The notes: generated by a model not told the origin, from the sequence alone. 64,000 nucleotides of DNA from Takifugu bimaculatus (GCA_004026145.2 CP034993.1:7513566-7577565), one strand, 5' to 3'; numbered from the stretch's first letter, positions 27,501-37,550 are shown. Numbers and translations are program-made.

Positions 27501-28890
27501 CCAGTGGCAATAATGAAGTAAAAAGTTAAAAGTTCTTGGTATTCATGGTCTCTTATCTAGAGTCCAATCTGCCGTCAGCCTACCGGCCATCAAGACCTGA
27601 CAACTGCACATGTAGAGAAACAGACAGTGGAAATCTCAGCACGGACTGATAACCACTAATAATTATTCAATCATTTCACTGAAGATATGCGAATTGCTTA
27701 TTTCTTCTTTCAGTAGCTCACCCTACTGATTAAAAATGTAATTAAAGGTTCCAAAAACGACATAATAGTAATATTCCTGTGAAAGTTTGGATTCCCTTTC
27801 ATTTGCCACTGTCTATGACACTAATTACAGCCCTGAGGGCCAAGCGGCTCTGCTTCTAACATAATGTTTCCAGGGCCGGGCAGAGAGCTACATATTGAAT
27901 GCATTAGGCTCATATGAGGCTTGGCAGTTAAGGACATTATTCACAGTATTACATAAACTGATTGAACGTAGCGATAGCACAGACACATTTCTTATGTTAG
28001 TTTTGCTCAAATTTACTTGGTTATTCTCTGTTTACCCTCATTTGGCAATCAATCACACGCCTAAAACAGGCCTGCTGACTCCATGTTTTCTTAGATTGGA
28101 CTTGTCAGCACTTTCTTGACTGTAAATCCCCCTGACATGCACTATCAAGAAAGGCATGCTGGGAGGACTGGTGGAAAATCACAAACTTGTGGGTTTCAGA
28201 CAACAGAGCATTTCATGGGATGGTGAATGGCAGGGGCGGGCCGTTCCAAGATTTCGCCTATCCGTCAAAGACAGTACTAAATCAGTGAGTCAGAGGTGAT
28301 GGTCAGAACTGTTTCTATCAGGAAAACCATCTGAAGTCAGATGTTTTTCTAGGGTTGGGTCAGCACGTCCAGAGCTTCTGAGAGAAAAATGTAGTGACGC
28401 AAAATTGAGTCAACACTTAAAAATTTAAAGCAGGTGTCCAAGTTGTAAATCACACCTTTGTTAATTCCAGTGCTTTTTGTGTGTAGTTATGTCTTGTTTA
28501 AGTTAAAACGGACCAATTTTTCAGGAGGTGTTCTATCTATCAATCAACAATTATGGACATTCTCATTCATCCAGGTAATAACAATTCATTAACCATTCAT
28601 AGACACAAAGACTCATATCAAGAGATTATGGCAATGGCAGGAGCTCACCAGGTGCTGCTCTTCTGCATGTTGATCGATTAGCAGGTTTATATTCAAATCA
28701 AGCATATAAAAATGCCTCTTTAAATGATGATGCATATTCAGATCAGCTAAAAATAACTGGATGCACAGTTTTATGTTGTTACAGCTTAAGTTCACGTGTT
28801 TGGTGTCTCACACAATGATAAAAACTTACCTGTGGATCCTAAGCAGCATATTGTGAGAAGTAATAACAGAATGGTGGATCTTCTTGCCAT
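924..28890 (-). CDS. tgfbr3: tgfbr3 (betaglycan) 5' half: six coding exons, gene runs off the left edge
   Basis: Betaglycan is a single-pass cell-surface proteoglycan that presents TGF-beta ligands to the type II receptor and binds inhibin. Six minus-strand exons translate in one continuous frame of 294 codons (61+188+138+184+163+148 nt). All have GT-AG borders and splice phases 1-0-0-1-2-0 that close exactly. The protein matches known vertebrate betaglycans in order: signal peptide; CEL...PVGLGHPVQAM; SGCASRGT; LPQEVHIINL; FVLNSP; NLPHGNEHLLNWA; AVTSFTEL; IYIKVGED; FLSLNYL; EVHIVEL; CAKSVNWVI. This covers the signal sequence and most of the membrane-distal orphan domain. The rest of that domain, the ZP domain, the transmembrane segment and the short tail must lie beyond position 1. 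Introns run from about 0.4 to 11 kb and hold most of the repeats in the left half. The identification is secure; the exact start codon is not (see the first exon). Confidence 0.95.
1480..1642 (-). CDS. tgfbr3: tgfbr3 exon: orphan domain, FLSLNYL / VHIVEL block
   Basis: This 163-nt exon enters in phase 1 (CCTCTCAG acceptor) and leaves in phase 2 (GTGAGC donor). The first codon joins with the previous exon to make GED, as in human. It encodes PVFSDTCKIDTKFLSLNYL, then SKGCILSG and REVHIVELQAPNSS. Both cysteines match the human positions. Confidence 0.94.
1643..3523. other. tgfbr3 intron, no feature recognised
   Basis: AT-rich intron between two confirmed betaglycan exons. I see no coding similarity, no long tandem repeat and no terminal repeats. 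Confidence 0.5.
3524..3707 (-). CDS. tgfbr3: tgfbr3 exon: orphan domain, conserved HGNEHLLNWA block
   Basis: This 184-nt exon enters in phase 0 after ATTCTCAAG and leaves in phase 1 at a GTGTGTAC donor. It encodes VSEGSEVIFLPGNFSLACQI, then NLPHGNEHLLNWAQKKY and AVTSFTELK, and ends IYIKVGE plus one base. The NFPHGNEHLLNWARKEYG...AVTSFTELK block is among the best conserved parts of betaglycan, which makes the gene call firm. Confidence 0.95.
3708..6020. other. tgfbr3 intron, left part of the 6.9-kb intron
   Basis: I recognise no gene. A short degenerate TG/TATG tract lies near 4462-4492. Frames of up to about 100 codons here show no family resemblance. Confidence 0.45.
6027..6130. repeat. AT-rich / (TA)n tract at the 3' end of a retroelement
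   Basis: An AT-only stretch ends in an uninterrupted TA run of roughly 35 bases, then CAATTAAAAAAAATC. It abuts the 3' end of the minus-strand non-LTR element to its right, so it may be the simple-repeat tail or target of that element rather than an independent microsatellite. Confidence 0.8.
6140..8700 (-). pseudogene. Broken non-LTR retrotransposon with restriction-like endonuclease (R2/R4/Rex6 type)
   Basis: A minus-strand reverse-transcriptase element can be followed domain by domain. An N-terminal segment lies at about 8400-8650 (CYYGSSPSERGYMQRW). RT motif A, AWIDYKKAYDSMPH, lies near 7855. Motif B is GIYQGDALSPLLFCIGLNPL, and the MDDITLYAK motif sits at 7556. The thumb segment ends KYLGILQANGN...YAVPVIRYPA. 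A CX2CX8HX4C knuckle follows at 6705-6758 (CRLC...H...C). Last is a PD-(D/E)XK-type endonuclease core near 6458-6508 (QPDIVVVDKHQKTVVVIEVA). A C-terminal zinc knuckle plus nuclease is the order used by the R2/R4/NeSL/Hero lineages. The copy is dead: there is a stop at the YMDD tyrosine (7557-7559), a stop after MYHR (6863-6865) and a frameshift near 7185. The clade name is my inference; the domain order is visible. Confidence 0.85.
8751..8784 (-). repeat. tRNA-like B-box segment at the 5' flank of the retroelement
   Basis: On the minus strand this contains GGTTCGAATCC, the RNA polymerase III B box, followed by a short GC-rich stretch. A segment matching at 31 of 34 positions occurs at 42930-42963. 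This points to a tRNA-derived SINE head or a tRNA-like 5' UTR. No complete tRNA cloverleaf can be drawn, because the T stem pairs at only about four positions and no D or anticodon arm is clear. Confidence 0.5.
8800..10560. other. tgfbr3 intron, right part, nothing recognised
   Basis: Single-copy-looking intronic sequence up to the betaglycan exon at 10565. None of its reading frames resembles a protein family, and I see no terminal repeats. Confidence 0.45.
10565..10702 (-). CDS. tgfbr3: tgfbr3 exon: orphan domain, 46 codons
   Basis: This 138-nt exon is in phase 0 at both ends (acceptor TTTACCAG, donor CAT|GTGAGT). It encodes VELHLKPIQS, then KPLVFVLNSPQQLMWKIKTE and LAPGIKHTFH. The human counterpart contains VTLHLNPI and VVFLLNSP...VWHLKTE. 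The plus-strand reading over the same bases is a shadow. Confidence 0.93.
11190..11500 (-). repeat. Probable solo Ty3/gypsy-type LTR fragment
   Basis: The block begins TGTCACGG and then runs through agaggactcagatgc, a TTTATTAATAA stretch (AATAAA on the minus strand), serial gtccaaaaaatccaagaaat, and caggaaa/cactggcaag phrases. This composition is familiar from fish gypsy LTRs read in reverse. I could not define the right border or a target-site duplication, so this is a tentative call. Confidence 0.35.
11500..14555. other. tgfbr3 intron, nothing recognised
   Basis: Intronic sequence with no coding or repeat family I can support. Short AT-rich runs occur. Frames around 13120-13850 have no domain resemblance. 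Confidence 0.4.
14560..14698 (-). repeat. SINE-like fragment followed by a (CA)n microsatellite
   Basis: 14565-14622 reads ggaacccattccagctgtca...gacaggccaccagtcctgg. This is the reverse of a very common teleost repeat segment (dispersed 'ggcgacctgtccagggt' family). It runs into an almost pure CA tract at 14623-14698 of about 38 dinucleotides with two interruptions near its left end. Confidence 0.65.
15504..15572. repeat. (TG)n microsatellite
   Basis: An uninterrupted run of about 34 TG dinucleotides inside the tgfbr3 intron. The 106-codon plus-strand frame over it is an artefact of the repeat. Confidence 0.97.
15573..17630. other. tgfbr3 intron, nothing recognised
   Basis: No coding similarity, no tandem repeat and no transposon ends were seen up to the betaglycan exon at 17634. 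Confidence 0.4.
17634..17821 (-). CDS. tgfbr3: tgfbr3 exon: start of the mature orphan domain
   Basis: This 188-nt exon enters in phase 1 and leaves in phase 0 (acceptor CACTGCAG, donor CAA|GTGAGT). It encodes EPLFRSPCELLPVGLGHPVQ, then SFTAMSGCASRGT and LPQEVHIINLRG. These correspond to the first residues of mature human betaglycan (EPGALCEL..., SGCASRGT, LPQEVHVLNL). The two cysteines, in CEL and SGC, are retained. Confidence 0.93.
17822..26280. other. tgfbr3 large intron, left part, nothing firm
   Basis: About 8.4 kb of intron with no recognised protein-coding or RNA gene. Two tandem CCCTAA units near 21988 are too short to call telomeric. CpG content rises slightly around 24540-24740, but without a gene start I can support. 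Conserved enhancers could be present but cannot be seen from one sequence. Confidence 0.4.
26285..27015 (+). pseudogene. Fossil Tc1/mariner-type DNA transposon, internally deleted
   Basis: Three blocks in order match the common piscine Tc1-like element. The left-end block is gtgaactcttgagtcact. The transposase N-terminus near 26411 reads PRFPQEEISEELRSRIADLH in one frame (HTH region). The C-terminal block near 26840-27005 is cctcaattcaacagagatac, then tggaatgacttcaagaggcc, and then ctacaggaagtgcctggttg with gaggttgttgc. The middle of the transposase, with the DDE catalytic core, is largely deleted or scrambled and no long frame survives. I did not find matching inverted repeats, so the borders are approximate. 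Confidence 0.65.
27020..28825. other. tgfbr3 intron up to the signal-peptide exon, nothing recognised
   Basis: Intronic sequence with short T-runs and a small GT-rich patch at 27430-27455. No coding or repeat family was identified. Confidence 0.4.
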
Positions 28891-28990
28891 CGTACGACTG
28901 TCCCGCAGCCTTTCGTGTGAAGAACGGGTCGTTTTCCTGCTTGTCATAAAAGTCTGCCTGAGTTTATAGGAAGTTCGCGTCAGGGTCCAG
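28830..28990 (-). CDS. tgfbr3: tgfbr3 exon with start codon and signal peptide
   Basis: On the minus strand the exon opens after a pyrimidine-rich acceptor ending TTCACTTCACAG and closes at a GTAAGT donor just left of 28830. The favoured start is the ATG at 28888-28890. It gives MARRSTILLLLLTICCLGST plus the first base of the next codon, a textbook signal peptide. An in-frame ATG 19 codons upstream (28945-28947) would add a basic, hydrophilic stretch beginning MTSRKTTRSS. Human betaglycan also begins MTS, but the similarity ends there. The basic extension would still leave the hydrophobic core able to act as a signal sequence. The rest of the exon is 5' UTR. Confidence 0.85.
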
Positions 28991-28994
28991 CTGT

Positions 28995-30130
28995 GAAGTG
29001 AACAAAAGAGGAGAAAGTCAACCAGACGGAGCAAGTTGTGCCGAGTTTAGCCAACCAGCAGGGGACTGAGCTCTGATTAATACACCCAGTGGGCGTGCAG
29101 AGATGAGACAAGAGTAGCAACAGTTTGAAGAGCAGAGGATTAATCCAGAAAGGTTAATTGGGGGGGTCCTGCATGCTTCAAAACACTGAGCTGCACACAC
29201 CTTTCATGGGAGGTCAAAGTTTGTGAGGAGTGTGTGGGATGGCTGAGTGGCCAGCAGGGTGTGAAACAATTTGGAACACGCCACAGGTTATAAACACACT
29301 TCAACTGAGTGCATTTGAAATCGGATTCTCCAATTGGGTCGTAATTAAGCAGCTTAAGACCACATGCTAATGGCTATTTAACATTAGTAATTAAACAGTG
29401 GCCACTATGAGGGGGCTACACTTCTATCACATGTTCCAGACAGTCAACTCTGTTTCAACTTCAGAAATTGCTCTCACCTGTTTGCATCTATTGTTCCTTT
29501 ATCTGTGCAACGGAGCAACTTTTAAACCCCCAATAACAAGTATTTACATGTGGGTGCACTGAGGTTACAGGACTCACACTCAGAAGAGAACAGTAAGGTT
29601 ACTTGTTACTCCCCAAAGCAGAAACAAACTAGCTAACCTGCTGTATAGGATATTGATTGTAACTATTTTACTGAAAGCATTAAACAGGAATGAGTTAGCA
29701 GGCTGTGCTGACAAGCTCACACCTACACCTCTGGCAGAATGGACAACTGCAACTGATTACTTAATCAGCAATCAACAAAACACGGACATAAGATAGTGGC
29801 AAAAGGCTCTATGCTGTAGCCAGCACGCTGCCATTAAAAGTGTCTCAAACCACCCCCAGATGTCAGTCAGCTGCTGGGAAAAACCCACCAGCACATCAAC
29901 ACTCTGTTTCTATAAATGCAGCGTGTTCACAAATATGGTATCAGTAATATAGAATTGGTAAATTAAAATAATAGTTGTAGAAGTGAAATGTTACTGTCTT
30001 TTTTTAAGCATTTTTCTCTACATTCCATGTCAATGTTCATTTCAATATAATGAAATAAGTACAGAGCAACTCTGAGCAAATCTGTTCTTTTGTTAGTAAC
30101 AGGAAATGCGATGCCAACAGCACTCAGAAA
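28995..30130. other. tgfbr3 first intron, left part, nothing recognised
   Basis: Sequence upstream of the start-codon exon. I see no second promoter, exon or repeat that I can name. Confidence 0.4.
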
Positions 30131-30132
30131 AA

Positions 30133-30162
30133 CCCCTAACCCCCACCCCCACCCCCCACCCC
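30133..30162 (-). other. G-quadruplex-forming tract in tgfbr3 intron 1
   Basis: The plus strand has five C-runs of four to six bases separated by single A or by TAA. The minus strand, which is the tgfbr3 sense strand, therefore carries G4-6 runs with 1-3 base loops. That is a canonical quadruplex pattern in both the DNA and the nascent intron RNA. Confidence 0.75.
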
Positions 30163-30220
30163 AAGGGGATTCGATCCTGAAACCTTCTTGCGGTGATGCG
30201 ACAACACTGCACCACTGTTT
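30161..30220 (-). repeat. Degenerate tRNA-derived SINE head
   Basis: Reverse-complemented, the block reads gtggtgcagtg...gtcgcatcaccgcaagaagg...ggatcgaatcccc. This is a decayed copy of the widespread fish SINE head that normally carries pol III A and B boxes (ggttcgaatcc). It ends directly against the G-rich tract. Confidence 0.6.
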
Positions 30221-32049
30221 GTTGGACCAATTCATTATGTGCAATTAAGAACAAATCATCCTAAGACTTTTCAATACATCTTTATAAGCTGAAAATTAAA
30301 ATAAATTTAAAACTTTTGCTCACAATGACTCGAAAGGTTTTGAATTCAAAGTGCAATCGGTCATTCATAGTTTTCATCGACCACAAAATTGGTATTTCTT
30401 TATTCACCAGTGGAAAATCTCTCTGACCTCACTAGTTTTCTGATGAGGACGGTTTTAAATCTCATTACTTTTACTGAGCCGAGTGGAGCGCACTCATAAA
30501 ACCCTTATAATAAATGTTTGTCTGGCTGAGAACACCAGTATTAAAGATATATGCACAACCCTAGATGTTCTAAATGGAAAAGGATGCAGGTCAAGCACAC
30601 TGAATCAGACTAAAATCATTCTGACTGTTGCAAAGTGAGGCTTCCAAAGTTGGAGAAGTTTCTTTAGCATTGTCTCTACTGGAGATGAAAGGGCAGGAAT
30701 TGCACTTATTCCATGCTTGCAGGCTCCTGAGACGACCACAAAACGCGTGCAGTATGAAAGAAACAGATGTGCACAGGCTGCACCATCAAGACAACCAACA
30801 TGTAACAAACACAGGTATTACGCAACTCATGCTGAACTTCCAGAGGGAACAAGACCAATCTCCACAGCAACCAACAACACATCCATAGAGACATATAAGA
30901 GTTTAAAAAAGGACAGAATTAACCAAAGCGAATATAATATTGGCAAGAGCAGCAGCAGAAAATCCAGTGGGGAATTCTTTGACGACATGCTGAAGTACCT
31001 TTTAATCTAGAACTGCTCGTTATTGATCACATTGTTGCTGGTGTATTCAATGGGATTACAGCATTTCAATGGTTTTACTGATACTGAAGGGCTTCTGTCT
31101 GATTTATGGTAAACTCCAGTCAGTGAGGGATGTGGTGCATGCAGTATGAAAGGTGCATCGCTCTGTTGTGCAAGTAGCCCGCTCAGGACAAAGAGGCTTT
31201 GAGTGTGCGGCAGCTGCAGAGGCTGGGGAGTCATTCTGGAGGATCATGACAAATATTACACTTCCAGCTAGTCAACAAGAGTCTGTGTCCTCCACTTGAT
31301 TTATTCTCCTCTTTGATCTTCATCTCTTTGCTTATTCAAAGTAGGTTAAATCACATGGAAGTGTCAAAGACATTAGCGCGAAGGCAATATCTCATCCACT
31401 CAGTTGATATGAAGAGCTAAACAAGTGCTGTTTGTACCAACAACGGTAACTACAAGTGGAGCGGCTCTAATCGTTAGTAACTCATTCGTGACAGATAAAC
31501 TGTCTTACTCGTTCCAAGTTAAGCCTGCGATGATTGTATTATCAAATCTCAATGCTACGGATCTGGTTTTGTTGCAGCAACAACTGAACTCTCAAATCCC
31601 TTTATGTGACTTGTTCTTAACCCTGAAGGTCTAAGCCTATAGCCACCATTTACCCAAAGAATATCTGGAAAGCACATCAAAACATGCAGAACCTGAACGC
31701 ACGTTAGGGAAACCGAACTCCGTAGTTGCGGTCGATGTTAACAGTCTGGCTTATATCTTTGGCAGCACGCGTCCATAAACTGGAGTGCTGACAAATCTGT
31801 ACTGTGTCCTGATGGTATACTCTGTGCTCTCTGAATCAGAGGTGAAGAAAGGAGCATCGTGACATGTACAGGTTCTAATTTAAGACCTCAGTTCACGTTT
31901 GGCATCTGACAGATTATATGCGCCCCAGTTGGGGGGGGTGCAAAATATCTGCATTTAAATATCTATAATCATTGTAAGTTCTGTTGTTTGTTTTTGGTGG
32001 GAAGGGGGTGGGACAATGCAAACAACTTGGTTAAAACTTGTGCATTTCA

Positions 32050-32312
32050 CAGGGTGAATTCTTTTTTTTCTCTTTGCCATGGGGAGCTGCATATGGGTGA
32101 AGGCAGGATACACTCCTGCGTATCCAGGGCACTATGTGAGCATTTTGGGGTCCGGTGCCTTGGATGGGGGTACCTTGGTGGTGATATGAGGGTGTCCTGG
32201 CACCGGCCCCTATTAGCAGAACATCTCCCAAGTTTTGTCCGCACTGGGGTTTGAAGCGAGAACCCTCTGCTTTTCAGGCCCCTATAGACTGAGTTAACAC
32301 CGGCCAACAGAA
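32050..32312 (-). repeat. tRNA-derived SINE, nearly full length
   Basis: On the minus strand the head reads taactcagtctatagggg...agcagagggttctcgcttca, then aaccccagtgcggac. The body contains the phrases gccggtgccaggacac, caaggcaccggaccccaaaa, gctcacatagtgccctgg and atgcagctccccat. This matches the layout of a common percomorph tRNA-SINE (head, 'accgaacccc...ctgctc' body). The 3' end near 32050 is eroded. Confidence 0.7.
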
Positions 32313-33330
32313 TTCTCACACAAATTATAAACAGCACATAAAGATGTTCAGAGCGGAGCTGTTTTCAGGAGGTATTTAGTGCCAGAATCCTGGAATTTAT
32401 GCTTCCTGTGCTAAGAAATTAATCAAAATAGTTGTGGCTAATTGTCCGACTTGGGTCGTGTCAACAACCATGGTGTCGCGGGCTTTTCACCCTCGCATCC
32501 TCCAGCCAAGTCATGTGACTAAGGGCTACTAATCTGTTTTCACTGTGCTTCCCTGTGCTTTGCGGTGCTCTGGATAAGCTGCGTCCCGCTCCTCTTCAAG
32601 TGTCAAAAGACGCAGGTTTGAGACTGGCCAGTCTTACTCACAACTCCCCCAAAAAGACAGGTGTCATGAGGCGTGTGTGCGACAGCCCGGACGTGCACAA
32701 CACGACACAGATGTATGATCAGTGCCTTTGCCAGATGACTCACACTCATGACCTGTGATCGAAACCCAACGTGCAGTAACTATAATAATTCACCACGACA
32801 CTTAAATCCCTCCTATCTTTGGCTACCTTTTTTCTTAACCAGGGTTGTGGGGGTGCTGGATGCTACCCACAATTCACCTGGTGAGATCAGACATACATCC
32901 CAATCAGAAAGCCAACATTAATTTCTATCAATCTTCAATCAAACTACAAGTAATTGGATATACAATTACATTATATTACATTATTTGCTAATGAAATCCA
33001 TAGACAAACAGAGTAGTACACAGGTGCAGGTATAACAGACAATTCTTACATGTTCTTCAAGTACACAAGACATTGCCTGCTAATTACCTGTTCAAGTTTG
33101 GATTGTAATTGTAATGCAATCTAAGTGCTGCACTATATGCTAGACTGATGCATCAGACAAGACAATGTTTATAGGTTTGTAGATGGGAAATTTCGAACTG
33201 ACCCTCTGCAAACAAAACAAACCATAGATGTCAGAGGTACTAATTTATTACCTAGTTGTTTCCAGAGGGGGGTACACGTTTGGCAACTTTATCAATCACA
33301 ACAGTCTCTACTGGGTGACATAAGTAAACA
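32313..33330. other. tgfbr3 first intron, right part, nothing recognised
   Basis: AT-rich sequence leading into the CpG-rich block. A 67-codon frame at 32555-32758 has no family resemblance. Confidence 0.4.
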
Positions 33331-33339
33331 CACAACGCT

Positions 33340-33990
33340 CGGTCGTTCCAACTGCAACGTCAAAAACGCGTCGACGACAGCGCGGTTTCGTCCCTCAGCG
33401 CAGCTCACCAACACTATATCCTCCTGTTTTCCCCTTCTACGTATGTTCTTCGTTTTATGCTTTGAAATTTAAACCACGCAAGTCAAAAGTTTAGCAGCCA
33501 TAACGAGGGAGAGCGCGCAGGGAAGCTGGACGTCAACAGACAGATGTTGCGCTGCGTTCACGGACGCATAAAACAGCTGGCAAAGAGAGCTCCAACAGTT
33601 TCCGCACACACGCTCCTAGAAATATACACACACCACAGTCTTCTGGATACAGAAAAGGCTGCTGAAGACTGTGTGTACGATTAGTTCCAGGTTGAACGTA
33701 CCGGGCAGAGTCTCCAGAAAACGTCCAAGCGAACTTCGCTGAAGTTGACGTCGCTCCGATGCGTAAAGGTGGTTCTTCTGTCGAAGGAGCTTCGCGCTTT
33801 TCATTCGGTTATGTGGCCGGTGCTGAAACAACACTTGCATGTGTTACAGTGTGGAGGGGGAAAGCCTTTGTCGAACAAAGTTTGAAGCACTTTACTACAA
33901 TCTATCTGCTTTCGTGGGGTCTTCATCTGTGGGCGGGGCTAACAGGCAGGAGGCTGAGCTGCTGCAGGGCTTCCCAAAAGCGCCTTCGCG
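33340..33990 (-). promoter_or_regulatory. tgfbr3: CpG-rich block: likely tgfbr3 promoter with non-coding first exon
   Basis: CpG density jumps here in otherwise AT-rich DNA (for example around 33360-33420, 33500-33570 and 33720-33800). The block lies about 4.7 kb upstream of the start-codon exon, on the side where the minus-strand gene must begin. A good donor, CCCG|GTACGT, ends a putative untranslated exon at 33702 and would splice to the acceptor at 28990. The start site within the block is not determined. A divergent plus-strand transcript is possible. Confidence 0.55.
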
Positions 33991-33994
33991 GCCC

Positions 33995-36880
33995 CCTCCC
34001 CTGATCGGTGCACGTTCAAAATGTTGTTTTTTTTATGTCATGCAATGTAAAAATTAAGAATCGTGACACTTTGTCAGTCATTGTTGTGTAGGAGAATAAT
34101 TAATTCCCTAGGGTATTGTTGCAGATTACAATGGGGGGATAAACTAACGTGGGGCCCAGACTGGATGGGGAAATTATTAAAATAAGCAAAAATCATGACG
34201 ACAAATAAACTATAGGGGGTGCTGTCAATTGTTCCAACTCACACAGGGTCATGAGGAGCATACCTCCGAGATTTTATTCCTCCTCCAGTGGATGTATTTG
34301 GCGCCATCGGTTTGTGTGCATACAGTTTTATGGGTCCAATAGTTTCTTGTGGGATGGCTCAGTTATCTATAATTGCACTCATATGTGCCTCAGTCAAGCA
34401 ATAGTGTGCCTGTTGCATTTAAATAAATCAGCATATTCAAGCAGTAGAGTTTAAGCAGCTACATTTTACGCAGCTATTTGTAAACGTTAGACATTTACAT
34501 GATTCACAAAATGAAAAGTTTAAGTTGTGCTTTCCTAGCAGGATTTAGATCCTTAGGAACAGGGTTCCACCTAATATTTAAAGCTGTATAGTTTTGTAAA
34601 TCTTACACGTAGTTATCAAGTTTAGATTTGGAGCTTCTTTGTGACATTCTACACATTACAGAATGCAGAATGAAGTGTTCAGAAAATAGAATATGAACAT
34701 TTAGGTTTTACATAATCCACCTGAGAACACCCCATAAACATATTCAAGTCAAAAACAGATCAACAAAGAGCTCCCTCAATCCATCTGAACAATCAAAGTT
34801 ACCATTTTTCCCCCTTTATTGGATGTGAGCAGTATTTTTATGTTCTGTTCTCCTTACTCCTCTCAGAGTGAGATCAGGAAGGTTATCCAGGATGGTTCTG
34901 TCTGTGTGCGAGCACTGATTGCCGCCCTTTGGCACGTACACTTCACAAAGGTCAAGTGTGCGGCGGTAGCTGCCTGACAAATGCCTTGCCTGGGCATGTC
35001 TTCCCAACAGATAGAAGGAAAGGAAAGGGTGGGGGGGGTAGCATTCTAAAAGAGCTCAGCAGCACTCTGCTACACCAGAACGCAAGAGCATCTGCATAAA
35101 ACACCACTTAAAAACGCATGTTTGTCATTTTCCCATTGTGTGTTTGATGAGAGTCACCCCTAAAAAAGGGGTTTATGAGTTCAGAATACAAATGTCTTCT
35201 TTCCATACAAGTTATAACAAGCTGTGTAGGCATTTGAGTCACTCACACGTGTCAGAATGTTGACCCAGTTGTTCTTGGGTTCCAGGTAACGCTGGAAAAC
35301 ACGCATGGGCAACTAATTCACAAAATAAGGTGTGATGATTAGTTGTTTTGCGTATTTTCCTATTGAAACTGATGAGGTGACATCCAAGACTTAGTTAAAC
35401 GACTCAAAAAACTGCAACATAAATAAAAGCCTTCATCATGTGAATATAGAGTAAATATGATCAAAACAGAAGTGAAGGCTGTCGCTGCCATAGAACTGGG
35501 CCCAGTCATTAGCTTCAAGCTATAGTTCAGGCTCACTTTAGGCCACCAGATCATGTCATCAGCCGTTTCACCCATATCAATAAATACAGTATTTTATTAC
35601 AACTTGACTGAAAGTACCTGTTTTTGTTTGTTTTTGGCTCCAAGAACTTCTTTTACAGGAACTCTTACCAGAAACAAGGAAACTTGGAAGGAATGTTGTG
35701 CTTTTCCTCCACAGATTGTTCAGCATTCTTTGAAAAGCCAGACAATAGCCCACAGGAACCTTTAGGTTGCTTGTTTATAAGATCCCAGAGACAAAGATAC
35801 CCGGAAGTTTTCATGTAAAAGTAACTCTAATTGTAATCTGTTTCTTTTTGGGTGCAGTACAGTTACGTAATTTAGCAGTATTCCATCCACTTATATCCAT
35901 GAGTGCATCAATATAATAAAGAAATCAATCAAAGAAAACCTACTTTTGAATTGAAACAGTGGATTTGACCTCAAGAACAAGAGTGAGATAACATTATTTC
36001 CTATGTTCTGATAAATAGATTTTTTTTATTAAACTTTGGCTTCTCAAGCATTCTAAATTTAAGCAGCTGTGAAGTGTCGTCAGCTTTTACCTGATATTTT
36101 TGTCACACATTCTTCTCCTCACCCCCCACAGCTCCAATCAGGAGCACTAAACTGTGTGCCGAAGGATTCTTTTTTGTGCGTGAAAGCGCTCCCGAACAAA
36201 CACAACATTTCGCCACTATGATATCTGACTCCAAAAGGAAGAGGAGATGCGGCCGTGACTCTGTACAACATAAATGTCAGCTCAGTGATTTACCACTAAT
36301 GAGACGACACCTGTGACAAGAGGGAAGGAAACTTTTGTTGTGCAAAACACACACAAAAAAGCTGCTTTTGAGAACCGACAAGGAAACGCTCAAAGGGATC
36401 AAATAATTTTCCATCTCATACATATGCAAGGCTCTGCTAAAGAGCCTCCCTGTTTATTTACTCCGTGTTAGGGCTGTGAGCACAGCTGAGAGGAAAGGGA
36501 ATAGAAAGCATAACAGTGCATCAAAGATGTGTGCAAATCTGAAACTGTTTCACCTTCTATTAATGTTACTGAGGCCTTGAGTTTGCATTGACCCAGATGA
36601 TTGCATGAGCTGTCACGTCCGACGACGCGCTGTCGCAGATGTCACCCTGAACTCAGCGCAGCTAGCACTAAGTCTACTGTAGCCAGTGACAAATGAGCTC
36701 AGCAACTGTTTGGACTGTATTACACACAATTACACTCTGTTCAGACAGCTACATGCACTGATTTTGTTGTTGTTTCTATTAAATTCTATTTAACAGATAT
36801 ATTTTAAAGGAACCCATCGTCAAAACAACAGTTTTGGGGCGTTTTTGATCTTATGAGGCTCTCTTGATCTTATGAGTGCA
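33995..36880. other. Intergenic, nothing recognised
   Basis: Upstream flank of tgfbr3. No gene, RNA or named repeat is apparent on either strand. Distal regulatory sequence cannot be excluded. Confidence 0.4.
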
Positions 36881-36904
36881 TGTGTATGCATGAGTACATG
36901 TATG

Positions 36905-37035
36905 TGAGTGTCTGAGTAAATGCCGAGTGTGTCCTGTGATGGACTGTGATCTGTCCAGGGACGGTTCCTGTCTATTGCCAGGTGACTGCAGACAAAACTC
37001 CACCAACCTCCTTGACCCTGACTATGGGTAGACGC
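36905..37035 (+). repeat. SINE/dispersed-repeat fragment (opposite orientation to that at 14.56 kb)
   Basis: The block gtgtcctgtgatggactgtg, atctgtccagggacggttcc, tgactgcagacaaaactcca and ttgaccctgactatgggta is a diverged copy of the teleost 'ctgcgatggactggcgacct' repeat. It ends where the repeat normally runs into a tetranucleotide tail. Confidence 0.6.
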
Positions 37036-37461
37036 ACGGTCACCGTACTAAGCTGATTTGCTTCACTTTATTCATTTTTTTAATGTTAAACTAGCATGTG
37101 TTATCGTCTGTTTCTTATTCAAATGTTGCTTTTGGTGCACTATTATAAAACTGTAACTGAGTAAATTAATGTTTACATGTTTTTACAGAGTCATTTGTTT
37201 TGCAGAATTTATGCTAGTTTACTGAAAGATAAAAATGGGCATTTTCAGACCCAGTGATCAGGGAGCAGCACCTTCCTATAGCCTCCCTCCATCCTGAACA
37301 AGCTTCCTGTCATTGTCAGGGGACCCGACCTGGTGTCAGTATTTATGGGGAGTTTCAAAACATACTTCAGATGATGTGAAATGCCACTCATTCCTTTCAC
37401 TTTCTCAGCTTCCTTTAACTGTGGCTGCTTTGCTTTACAGCAATTCACAAAACTGATATAC

Positions 37462-37463
<2 letters not shown>

Positions 37464-37524
<61 letters not shown>

Positions 37525-37547
37525 GTGTGTGTGTGTGTGTGTGTGTG
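37464..37547. repeat. (TG)n microsatellite
   Basis: About 84 bases of TG with a single TTG interruption near 37522. It is immediately followed by a perfect palindrome. Confidence 0.97.
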
Positions 37548-37550
37548 ACT

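Noticed and set aside
30161..30220. Possible tRNA gene
   Set aside because: It has degenerate A and B boxes but no cloverleaf and matches the head of a common fish SINE.
30628..31010. Two overlapping plus-strand frames of 86 and 97 codons
   Set aside because: Low-complexity, no splice sites or domain, inside a tgfbr3 intron.
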